A stretch of DNA of 64,000 nucleotides. Source: Favolaschia claudopus. Its lineage: Eukaryota > Basidiomycota > Agaricomycetes > Agaricales > Mycenaceae. The notes beneath the pieces were generated by a model. It worked only from the letters and a program-made list of their open reading frames with translations. It did not search any database and was not told where the DNA came from. Below, in pieces: positions 47,201 to 56,876 of this stretch. The position numbers were made by a program, and so were the translations under genes. The stretch is from positions 124,001 to 188,000 of the forward strand of contig JAWWNJ010000011.1 of the NCBI GenBank assembly GCA_037176885.1, given 5' to 3'. The first letter of the stretch is position 1; each line of letters starts with the position of its first letter.

Positions 47201-48355
47201 ATGCAGCCCCAGATCCCCGACTCTTGTCTCTGTGAAATTCTTCGCCTTTTGAATCCTAACATCCAATCAACAACAATTGTTGTCTCACGACGCTTTGCTC
47301 ACCTTGCTCGGGCTGAGTTATATCGAACTGTGGAAGTCGCAGGCGATAGAACTCAAATGTTTTTCTCCGCGCTGAAATCGAGGCGGGAACTGGGAGCTTT
47401 GGTTGGTTCTCTTTTCTTATATGGAAGATTTCATTCTGACCCACCTTGGAATTCAGGTAACGAAGCTCGTTCTCGTGGGGATTGAATACGAAGGCGACAG
47501 GGATGGCTTGCGGGAAGCATTTTGTTCGTTGGTGAACCTACGCTCCCTCCACATCCAATACAGCCGGTTGGATTTCGCTCACCTGTTGAAGAACATCCCT
47601 GGGCGACTTCAGGATTTATTATACTGGCCTGCAATTTGCGACGGCGCAATCGATTTCTTGATCTCGCAGCCGCACATTACATCGGCGTTCTTCGGGGACC
47701 TCAACTTGGCTGCCAACATTCCCTCGCTTCTCCCCCACCTCACTGACATTGCTGCGCCGCCTGAAGATCTCAATATCATCGTTCCCTCCCGTCCTGTCAA
47801 GGACATAGAGTTTCATTACTCGGAGGGGGACCAAATCCGACGGCCGATCATTTCTTTGAAGTTTTTGTCACTGTCGAGCGCTCCGATTCTATCTTTGGAG
47901 TTGCAAATTTCTCAACTTGTCGCAGCAGCGGAGGAAGTACCGGCACTGCATACCCTCCTACCCGATATTCGACGATTGGTTATTTACCAGGACCAATCCT
48001 GGGGTTCTGCTTTTGTAGCCGCTGTGAGTTCTTGACTTTCTATATTAATTTTGTTGAGGCTCCCTGGTTTATTCAATTACAGGATAATTTCAATGAGTCT
48101 ATCGATACTATGGTGGCCATCGTTGACCAGCTGTCTACGATGCGCCACCTTGTCATCGCATGTACCTATGGCATCACACAGGCGCGTTTGATCCGCCGCA
48201 AATTTGTACGCGGCTCGCGCCTCGACCTTGATCTCCAGGTCATAGGTACAAGAAAGTCCCTCCTTTACTGGACTGATATGGTATATAGATCTGAGTATAT
48301 CTCTGTACCGCTTGAGCCCGCTGCCGCCCGCTATGTAAATAATATGCGATACTAA
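47201..48355 (+). CDS. F-box/LRR-like protein carried by the KDZ element
   Basis: Three exons (47,201-47,401, 47,457-48,023, 48,083-48,355) give about 346 residues. The N-terminus (IPDSCLCEILRLLNPNI ... VSRRFAHLARAELYRTVEV) is an F-box-like segment as in many agaric proteins, where the domain recruits Skp1. The remainder has irregular leucine-rich stretches (LGALVTKLVLVGIE, LVNLRSLHIQYSRLDF, LKFLSLSSAPILSLEL, MRHLVIACTYG) of the kind predicted to form a substrate-binding solenoid. It is not closely related to the host F-box copies A-C in this window. Frame and splice phases are consistent, so it appears intact. Confidence 0.7.
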
Positions 48356-49041
48356 AATTTTAATCTTGTTATTTCCTGTGGTCAATTTTCGTATTAGTTT
48401 TAGTTCAGAGGGTGATTATCATTCCTCAGAATCTCTCTACATAGGCCAAGGGCATAAACAAATCTTGAAATGACTTGTATTCGGCCTCTTCGAGGCGGCT
48501 CGCTGAACCTGTGGGATTTGCCGGCACAAATGATCTGTGGTTCACGCCGCGGCGTAACCTCTTGTCCCACGCTTCAAAGAATTCGTAACTTTTGGGGGGG
48601 CAGAATTTTTCCTAAAACTCTTAGAGATAAATTCATTTAGACATACAACAAACAACTTTGTTATCATTTGCAGAGCAAGGAATACACATGTGAACTCACC
48701 GGTCATCGAACTGCAATGCGAGGGTGACTTCCACAAAGGGAAATTTGATCGTCACAAACTGTGACACGACCAACTCTCCTCTTCTCTCTGACTCTGAGTC
48801 TCCTCGATGCAAGTCGTCAAGGAACTGTTTCGACGCCTCCCCAATTCAATGCGCCGCCTTGCAGCTCATTGATCTCGCTTGCTTTCCTCACTCTTCTGGC
48901 TCCCGCACCACCAATGTCGCCTGGTTGGACTTGATCTGGCAACAACTTCCGTCGCATGATACACCATGCGACGGAAGATCTATCCGCAATCTCTTGGCTT
49001 AAATCAGTCGTCTCTGAATCTCTGTCTCTCTTCCTGCGCTC
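48356..49041. other. Intergenic inside KDZ element
   Basis: About 0.7 kb with one unsupported 92-codon frame (48,724-49,002). No domain seen. Confidence 0.45.
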
Positions 49042-49568
49042 ATGCCCCCCCACCGCCGTGAGTTCACTTTCTTGTTCTTGTTTCTTTTCATTCATTTTAC
49101 TAATGCTCTCAATTTAGGACCTCTTCGTAAATTTCAGGTCAATGCTGCGTCGCCGCTCGTCGAGGAGCGGCGTAGCTACCACCGCCTCGGTCGTCGGGCT
49201 CCTGGCCCTCCGAGATTCCGTCGGGGACTTCCAGCCGGTGTTTCACAAGGTACGTCTCATCGCTAATGTATCATTTTATACAATCTTAAAGGTCCACAGC
49301 CGACGCGGCTAATGATGCAGCCGCATGGGGTGCTCTGTCCCCTGGGCCCGCGTGGGGGTCGAGTGCGAGTTCTGGCTGGGGTGGGGGATCGTGGGGAGGA
49401 TGGGGTGCCACGAGCAACACTTCGTGGGGCGGAGGATGGGGTGCGGGATCGGGATCGGGATCGGACGACGCGCCATCTGGATGGGGTGCGGGATCTGGGT
49501 GGGGTTCGGACTCTGGGTGGGGCCCACCAGCTTGGGGTGATGATGATGATTCGGGTGGGGCGTGGTGA
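49042..49568 (+). CDS. Trp-Gly-rich small cargo protein
   Basis: Three exons join to about 136 residues: MPPHRRPLRKFQ start, a basic middle (EERRSYHRLGRRAPGPPRFRR), then, after the acceptor CCACAG, a tail of about 90 residues with 12 tryptophans, eleven of them in WG pairs (SGWGGGSWGGWG, SGWGAGSGWGSDSGWG) in a Gly/Ser/Asp background, ending GDDDDSGGAW. Only this frame gives an open reading frame through the repeat, and the phase fits. Repeated GW/WG pairs in disordered sequence are the signature of Argonaute-binding hooks; that function is an inference. The gene ends 121 bp before the transposase start, in the same direction. Confidence 0.6.
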
Positions 49569-49689
49569 TTCCTCGGTTCGTATAATCGGTGTCCCTCATC
49601 ACTTTGTATGGACGTAAGTCCGGTTTCGATGCAAATAATCCACATTCCCTTTCCCTCCACACTCGCTCGTGTTCCCTCTGTCTTGAGAA

Positions 49690-52600
49690 ATGAAGCGCAA
49701 GATAACAGGCAGCTTGCGGACTACCGTTGCCTCTGATAGCGAGAGCGAAGACGAAGACCGGGCATTCATTGCCCGCAGCCGGGAGGAAGGGCTATTCCAT
49801 CGTGCTATCCGCACTGATGGGCGGGGTCGCACAGTGGTATCCACGTCCCGGGTCACCGTTCCGGCTTCGCCTACCAAGAGACAACCCCCCGAACGCGACC
49901 TCCTAATGCCCGACGACTTCCAATTTGAAACTCCCATTGAGGCAGACTCTTTGGACGCTATACCACAAGCTGCCTTCCCATTTGCTGGCGAGGATTCATT
50001 CGCATTTGATGAGGGTCATCCCATCGAGGCGCCCCGAAGGAACGAGCGGGATTCGGTGAGTTTCCTTTCACTTTTGGGACTTGATTTAGTTTTAATATAC
50101 TCCAGGATAATCCCATGGCACAATGGCTCAAGCGCCGTGCACGCTTCCTCGACGAACTCATACGCCTCGAAGGTCGTGGCCCGTTTCGCCACCAAACCAA
50201 ATGTGTTAGTTGTGATAGTCCCGCGGCCGAGGCACCATTTCGTTGCAAGGACTGCTTCACCGACGCATTGTCCTGCCGACTGTGCATTGTCTCAACGCAC
50301 AAGGAGAATCCGTTTCATCGGGTCGAGGTAATTCAGTTCTCTTCTAATTGTTGACGTGTCTTTCTTACTTGTTGTTACAGATGTGGAATGATCATGGCTT
50401 TTTTGAATCAGTTACGCTCAAGTCGTTGGGTTTGAGAATCCAGCTTGGGCATGGACGGAATGGGGTATGTCCAGGCACTGTGGCGAAGAGGGCAAGGGAC
50501 GAGGAGATGGCGGCAGCGGCGGCGGAATCTCGGGACGAAGATGCAGTTCCCGCAAAAACTCTGAAACCTCATCGCGACGATTTCTGTGTCGTGGACTCTA
50601 ATGGGATTCACGAAGTCGGACTAGATTTCTGTTGCTGCTCATTAGCCGAAGACCACGACATCCAGCTTCTCCGCTCACGACTCTATCCCGCAACAACAAC
50701 GAACCCTGCCACCGCTGCGACCTTCAGGGTTTTGCGGGATTATCACCTCGTGACGCTCGAGGCGAAATGTTCGGCGCTTCATTTCTACAACAAACTTGCA
50801 CGTCAGACGAATAACAGCGGTGTCTTTCAGCCTCGGGTGAGTTAGACAATGGTATCTTTCGATTTGAAACTCACAACTTCAGTGTAGAGTCGTTATCATG
50901 AGTTTCGACGGATGACACGACAGTGGCGCAATGTGCAAATGCTCAAGCGCGCCGGCCGTGGTCACGCTGTCGATGGGATTGCCGGTACACGGGCTGGAGA
51001 GTGCGCGTTGCTGTGTCCGGCTTGCCCGCAGCCGGGCAAAAATTTGCCTCTAGACGGATCTTGGCGTAATGTCCCGCGGGAGAAACGCTTCATCTACGCG
51101 TTATTTCTGGCGCTCGACGCAAACTTCCAGATGCGGCGAAATGACGTTTCAAGTGAGGCAAAGGATCCGTCTTTAGGTGATGGTATTGCGTTCTTTGGGC
51201 GAGTAGAGGAGTATATGCGACATCTTGAGGCGCATTGGGAACTTGAGCAGGAGGTAGTGTTCATCTCTATCGATTTTCATTCGTCTGCTGAGACCGTTTT
51301 CATCTAGAAAAGCACCTGTGTTGCGCATGATGCGGTGAACGAGCCTAACAGGGAATCATATGGGATGGCGGCATCTGGGATAGGGACTGTGGATTGCGCG
51401 CGACACAATATGAAGAGACCGAATGGAGTGGGAGACCTGCAGAAGGGGGAAAAGTACGCACTATGGTTTCTAACAGGACTTGCGCTCAGATTATCTAACG
51501 AATCACAGGTATATCAATATGGATTTCATGTTATGGGAAAGTCTTGCGAATTACGACGATATTGTGCAACTTTTCATTTCCTACGACATCGTGTGCCAGT
51601 GGCACAAGAATATCTGGACTCGCCTCTCTCAGTACAACCCTCAGCTTCGCCAGCGCGGCTTGAAACGCTACTACGTTTGGCTTATCCCCAAATTCCACCT
51701 TCCCGCCCATATCGAGGACTGCAACATCCTCTATTCCTTCAATCTCACCCCGTTCGTCGGTCGGACCGATGGAGAAGCGCCCGAGCGAGGGTGGGCCAAC
51801 ATCAACAGTATCGCACCCAGCACCAAGGAAATGGGACCAGGGGCTCGGCGTGACGCCCTCGACGATCAATTCAATGACTCCAACCACAAGAAAATCATCG
51901 GGATGGGGAAATCGCTCCTCGAGAAGATACAGAAGGCCGTCCCCAACATGACGCAGCATCGTCTGGAGTTGGCGGAGGCAGAGCGGGGGCTTCCGTCGGA
52001 TGAGGTGGAGAAGTGGCGGGCGGAAATGGAGGCTTGGGAGCTGGATGCCGCAAATCCAAACCCATTCAAGCTGACGGAGAAGTACGAGGGGATGCAGGCG
52101 ATTCGGGGACGGCTGGCGGTGGCGGCAGCGGAGGATCAGGACGAGGACGATGTTCGTGGAGATCTTCATGCGCATGAGATGGTTGTGATGGGGATGAATC
52201 TCGAGGAGCAGCAGCGGCAGCTGGCATTCGATGCGGGGCTTCTCAAGACGCACACCACCGACGGCCAGAAGACGGGGCTTCTGGAAAGGTCCAATAAACT
52301 GGGGAGGAAGATAACACAATTCCTGAAAATTCGTGAATCCTTCACTCCCGTCGTAGCACCAATCCGAGCAGCCGACGATGTTTCCCGCACCAAGACTGAC
52401 AAGCCCGAGCCCACCCCCGCGTTGCCTGTCCCCAACATCAAGCTCTGGCTTCCATCTGCGCTTGCCGCCCTCCCGTCAGTTACGGTGAAATTGACCCATG
52501 CGCGCTGCGAGTTTGAGCTGCGCGTCGGCCAAGCGCACGCTGCATTGGCAGAACTACGGCGGCTTCTCCTCGTCCGCACCGCGAAATATCAATTCAAGGA

Positions 52601-53361
52601 TCTGCATCGGCGTGGGGTGGCAGCTAACACTCGTGCGAAGACGACGATCGAGAGTCTCGACGAGCAAATCCGCCGGACATCTGCGCAGTACCGAGTCGCT
52701 TACCAGGCGGTGGCAGTCCTTGCTCCGCTTCTCAAGGAGACAGCATGGACTCGGACGCTTCGTGTTCTCGCCCCCGACGACGTTCGCCCCCCGACCCCGC
52801 GCTACGTTTAGCGATCCGCAACACAAGTCCAAGAAACGCAGGACGAGGGGGGTTGAGGATCCAGGCGTGAGACGAGAGCAGGACGCAGAAACACGTCCAG
52901 CTTCCTGGATATGGCTTTCGCAGCTGTCGGAGGACGAGGAGTCGCAGGGTGGGATGACGGAGGCGCTGCGGATCGAGTGGGCGAAGACTCGAGCAAGGGC
53001 ATGGAGGTGGACGGAGGAGGTGGATTTGCTCGAGGAGGAAATGCGACGGGTGCTCGAGTTCCTCAAGTGGAAGGCAGAATGGTGGATGGGACTCATTGGG
53101 CAGCGTGAAGAGGACGAGGGATTCATTGCCTATGCGCGCCGCCAATCACGCATCCAGACCGATTTGCGAGCGCGCTTTGAAGGAAATTGGAGAGATGTTC
53201 CTCGGTTCATCGAGATGGGGCGGGCAGGTGTCACAGAGATCTCGGAAGACGAGGGGGAGGGCAGTGAAGACTCTGACGATGAAGACGAAGACACCCCTGT
53301 ACCGGTGGTCCCAAGATATGGTCATCTCGTTGCGTCGCTTGTGGACGAGTCGCTAGCTTAA
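49690..53361 (+). CDS. KDZ (Kyakuja-Dileera-Zisupton) transposase with CxC2 cluster
   Basis: DDE-type transposase that would cut and move the enclosing element. Six exons encode about 1,130 residues. After an acidic N-terminus comes the CxC2 Zn-binding cluster (CVSCDSPAAEAPFRCKDC, then CRLCIVSTH), then NGIHEVGLDFCCC and the catalytic region: GTVDCARHNMKRPNGVGDLQ, ISYDIVCQWHKNIW, PKFHLPAHIEDC and DGEAPERGWANIN. The Asp of VDC, Asp of SYDI and Glu of GEAPE are the likely acidic triad by family knowledge. The C-terminal part (ASWIWLS, ALRIEWAKTRARAWRW) is typical of these proteins. An extra C in the run at about 52,785-52,791 shifts the frame, so translation as given stops at 52,811; the family's C-terminus continues in the next frame to 53,361. 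This is either inactivation or an assembly error. Confidence 0.92.
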
Positions 53362-53658
53362 TTCACCATATCATTGCATTTTAATGGAATACCTACACTA
53401 CCTACTAATACCTACCAATATACCTACACTACCTACCAATATACTGTGCCTTTTCCCTTTTTTCTGGCATTTTTTCGTGGTTTTTAGTGCTATTTCGAGC
53501 TCGCCGTCGGAGACGACGACAAAGTGCTGTGCTCAGTGGCTTCCCAATTTGGATATAACGTAACTCTTGCTCTTCACCGTCTACCACGTCGTACTCAAGC
53601 ACTTGCTCGCCGTGCATCACACAAAACAGGTCAGATCAGCAGTATTATTTCGTACATC

Positions 53659-53744
53659 AGGAGGACCTCTAACTAAAGGCGTTTATACATAAAACTTAGA
53701 CCTTTCGTTAAAGGCCTTTATATATAAACCCGCCATACTGTGGT
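53659..53744 (-). repeat. KDZ element, right terminal inverted repeat
   Basis: Inverted counterpart of 36,524-36,609. Read inward from the right end it starts ACCACAGTATGGCG and contains TATATAAAGGCCTTTAACG and AAAGGTC, followed by a diverged second unit (ATGTATAAACGCCTTTAG). Confidence 0.8.
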
Positions 53745-55009
53745 GCACCTACCCAGTGCATGTACAGGATAAGGATAGACGGAGAGAATCATAGGCAGCG
53801 GGTCAGTCAAGGTGCGCACGCTTTACATCTCATTTGTTTCCCGAACTAAATCCTTGACCGCTCAAAGCTCGTATGAAGTGCGGGCCTGCCTGTCAGCGAA
53901 TCGGTGGTCTCGGAGGTAAATTCTCTGCATACCAAGCTTCCGAGGAACCGGAGCTCATTTCTTTGGCTGCGGTGCATGCTTCGTTTTGCGACACCTGTGT
54001 TTTGGCCATAAGTATGTATCATTCATTTCACCTTTCAATTTTTCTTGAGCTCATTCTGGCGCCACCTATTGTCAAAACATTTTCGGCAGCTCAAGAGCAT
54101 GTTGTTCTGTCTGGTCGACACGTCAACGACGTGTCGCATCTCAGTGGCTTGAAGCTGCCCTCGCCTGGCCTCAGGCTGTTATCATGCCACTTTTATGGCG
54201 AAGCAGTGTGGGCCGCACTGGTTAGTTGTGGTTGCTCGGACTCCGGAGCCTCGTCGTAAGTCGAGTTTGTTTCATGTTTTCGTTTTAAAAGAGTTGTCAA
54301 CCTCATTCATCCTTGAATTACTTTCGATTAGACTTCGCCAACGTAGGACAACAACACGGTGCGGAAGAGATACGATGGGAATTCTCTCGGTAGAGCAAAC
54401 AGCTTCAATTCGTTTCCGCAGTGAGTACCCAATATTGATTGATTGATTGAGGGCTGCTTTCAAAGGAAGCCAGCACGTAGTAGATCCCAATATATAGGCG
54501 GGGTTCAGATGCATATTGCTGTATAGGTTCAGTCCCTAATGACCAAGTTGCCAAGCACGGCGAGAATGTTATCGAGTTCCATTAAACAGAGCCGCGACAT
54601 GGCTATTAATAAAAGTCAGTGATGAGCGCTGAGCATGACAGTCGTGCTAAGACTTGAAAGATTCCGACTCAGCGCAAGGCGTTTAGGCTTCGTGATTCTA
54701 GCACAACTGTGACAATGAGAATCTGGGTTCAATTCACTGGTAGGCAATGAAAATAGCCGCTGATACAGCCGATACAGTATCGCACAGGCTACATATCGAC
54801 TCGAAAGCTACTGCAAATTTGAATAAAATATCGGCATGACGAGGTTGAGGTGGAGGCCACAGAAAGACTGACCGTCGAGAGTTATGTAGTGGTTTCATAA
54901 TGAATATTCGTGCAGTAGGGACAAATTTCAAAGTTGAATGTCATGACTCACGACTACTAAGATTGGTTGTAAAAGACATGTAAGTAACGAAGGGTCGGCA
55001 AGAAGAGAG

Positions 55010-55330
55010 GTGCTGCCGTGAACGATAGAGCCAGGACCGTGAACGAAAGTGGAGGTCGTGGACGAGTAAGGAACGACCTTTAACGAAGGTGCATGTCGAG
55101 GACGAGTACGCAAAGACCGAGAACGAGATTGGATGTCATGAACGAGGTGGTTTATCGTGGACGAGCGAGGAACAGCCGTGAACGAGGGTAGATGTCGTGA
55201 ACGAGTAACGAACGACCGTTAAAGAGCCTGAGGATCTTGAAGGAGGGTGGGATTCGTGAACGAATATGCGACTAATTGTGAAGGAGACCTGTGTCGGGTG
55301 AGCGAAAACGTAGCTCGTTCAAGAGATTCA
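55010..55330. repeat. GTGAACGAG motif array, right arm of outer element
   Basis: More than ten degenerate copies of CGTGAACGAG / CGTGGACGAG / ACGAACGACC at spacings of 20-35 bases. It mirrors the left-arm array at 35,872-36,245 in position relative to the GGATCC block and the end. Confidence 0.75.
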
Positions 55331-55389
55331 GAGGCTCGAGAACGACAGAAAGAGAGTGTTTATGTAGCGAGATGTCGTTCAGGGCAAGG

Positions 55390-55430
55390 TCTGGCGGATC
55401 CGCCGGATCCGGCGGACGGGTTCTCTACAG
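55390..55430 (-). repeat. GGATCCGGCGGATC block, right arm
   Basis: GGATCCGCCGGATCCGGCGG followed by TTCTCTACAGAT, the inverted match of 35,820-35,871. Confidence 0.75.
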
Positions 55431-56019
55431 ATCGGATTTTCATCAAAATTCAGCCTCATCAATTGGCTTTTGCGATATCCGGCATTTGCCGCACCTTCGT
55501 TGATCGGCGTTCAGAAAATCCTCCCTATGTGACGGTCGTGACGGACCGTGACATTATGTCTCCAAGGTCTCTCCCCACGTCTGCCACCACGTCGCACGAC
55601 GTCGAGACACTGAAAGTCTGAACACCACCTTCAACTTGAAGCCGGTGGTTCAGCATTCAGCCTTCATCTGCGTCACTACGGGTGCTGCCTAGCGCTGCGC
55701 TTGCGCTTCGCGCTGCTCCATTTACTCTATGCTTTGGCCCTCGACTTTTTCGCTCCCTGCCCAGTGCCATCGACTGACGTCTCACATCTATTTCAATGGC
55801 ATTTCACCGCACTCCGGCGTTTGGATGTGTCATGTCCGAGGTCGCGGCGAAGGTGTGAAGCGAGTGAACGAGTTGCGATCTTGGGAGCGGGTCTCATTCT
55901 CCGAGCCGCTGGCCCGCCAGAGACCGAGCAATACTTATATTGCTTGTGCACATGCTCAGCCTGTATAAGGATGGACGATATTGGATGACTACTGTAGAGT
56001 ACGATGTATTTGATTTACT

Positions 56020-56072
56020 CGCGCGCGCGCGTTTGTTGTTCGCGCGCGCAAAATGACTGATCGCGCGCGTAA
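56020..56072. repeat. Alternating CG tracts, right end of outer element
   Basis: CGCGCGCGCGCG, CGCGCGCGC and CGCGCGCG runs mirroring 34,876-34,930. Confidence 0.85.
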
Positions 56073-56101
56073 ATGTTTATTTGTACAAACGAACCGTCAT
56101 A
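56058..56101 (-). repeat. Outer element, right terminal inverted repeat
   Basis: Ends CGAACCGTCATA and is the inverted match of 34,846-34,889. It is immediately followed by the CAGGT target duplication (56,102-56,106). Confidence 0.9.
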
Positions 56102-56876
56102 CAGGTCACAGTAATTTCCTCGCCAGAGCTCTTGGAACTCATTCTCTCTCATCTTCCAATCCGCGACTTGCTCTGCAGTGTGCCACTCGTGAGCAAGACG
56201 TGGCAAGCAACCACAACGACTCCCTATTTGCAACGCATTTTGTTCTTCGAGCCAGACCCATCTTCGGATCCCAGTACTCTCATTCAAAACCCATTACTGG
56301 CCGAGATATTTTCCCCATTCTTTACTCGTCTGGAGGATCCACATGCGTACCATTGGCCCGGACGAACAGCAAGCATCTGGGAGATGCCGTGGCTCAAAAA
56401 GCTCGACGCTTTCAGACGCGCAGGTGCCAGCTGGCGACGTATGCTCGTCACGCAACCCCCCGTCCGGACTTCAGCTTTGAAACACGTAACCCGCTATCGT
56501 TATGGTTCCACTACTCGACAGGCCACCCTATCCGGTCTCTCACTTCGCATGGGCTTTCTATTTGATTTAATTCTGCCGTTGACGCAGGACGGTGTATGGT
56601 TCTGGATCGACTGGCACGGAGCCGGTGGCGAGCACGGGCATACATGTGATTTCACCATTCATCTGCGAAAGTCGCTTGGATGCGTAGTCGATCTTCGACC
56701 CGTAAAGCGCGACACTCGCTTCGACAGCGAGGAAAGGCAGATCGTGGAAATTCCATTCGACCCCCCCTTTCCAAAAGCCCGTGGTCTGGCACGACGATGA
56801 CGACGAAGAGGAGTTTCTGATGGATATCGCGAAGGAGCTCGAGCTGAAACGCAAGCGCAAGCAAGGTGTGATTTAA
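56102..56876 (+). pseudogene. F-box gene copy B, 3' part
   Basis: Continues the gene begun at 34,829: VTVISSPELLELILSHLPIRDLL, then SKTWQATTTTPYLQRILFF, and the conserved middle and C-terminal parts (FWIDWHGAGGEHGH, RPVKRDTRFDSEE), closely matching copies A and C. The element now supplies a substitute upstream Met at 56,081 (MYKRTVIQVTV) encoded in its own terminal repeat, so a chimeric start is possible. A second lesion follows: in the C-run at 56,761-56,767 one extra base relative to copy A shifts the frame, giving an early stop at 56,800; the homologous end KRKRKQGVI lies in the next frame and stops at 56,876. Confidence 0.85.

Larger units (their letters stand above)
36524..53744. mobile_element. 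Nested KDZ transposon, 17.2 kb, with cargo genes
   Basis: Flanked by exact 9-bp direct repeats GCACCTACC at 36,515-36,523 and 53,745-53,753 (8 bp plus one chance match is possible). The ends are imperfect inverted repeats about 85 bp long, including TATATAAAGGCCTTT and CGAAAGGTC / CGTTAAAGGTC segments. Inside are, from left to right, an RGG-rich protein gene (minus), an RNase H1 N-domain-like gene (plus), a decayed basic protein gene (minus), four small or F-box genes (plus) and a KDZ transposase (plus). The presence of a transposase next to the right end makes this the autonomous or recently autonomous partner. No TET/JBP dioxygenase, a cargo known from other KDZ elements, was seen. Confidence 0.87.
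53754..56019. other. Right half of outer element, no supported gene
   Basis: Contains a plus-strand frame at 53,873-54,259 (MKCGPACQRIGGLGG) and others, none recognisable, and the motif array and GGATCC block described separately. If the outer element once coded for a transposase, it is not visible here or in the left half. Confidence 0.5.
34846..56101. mobile_element. Outer TIR transposon, 21.3 kb including nested element
   Basis: Flanked by the direct repeat CAGGT (34,841-34,845; 56,102-56,106) inside F-box copy B. The ends are inverted copies starting TATGACGGTTCGTTTGTACA, with 43 of 44 bases identical. Next in from each end come CG-alternating tracts, then GGATCCGGCGGATC-type blocks, then arrays of CGTGAACGA/TCGTTCACG motifs, in mirrored order. 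Subtracting the nested 17.2-kb element and one copy of its target duplication leaves about 4.0 kb (34,846-36,523 plus 53,754-56,101), in which I find no convincing transposase, so the outer element is probably non-autonomous or decayed. A 5-bp duplication does not by itself assign a superfamily. Confidence 0.85.

Noticed and set aside
52498..53361. Separate gene after the transposase stop at 52,811
   Set aside because: Its residues continue the typical C-terminus of KDZ transposases without a start codon; a one-base shift in a C-run explains the break.
34846..56101. Treating the whole 21 kb as a single KDZ element
   Set aside because: A second set of ends with its own target duplication lies at 36,524 and 53,744 and brackets all transposase and cargo genes, which fits nesting better.
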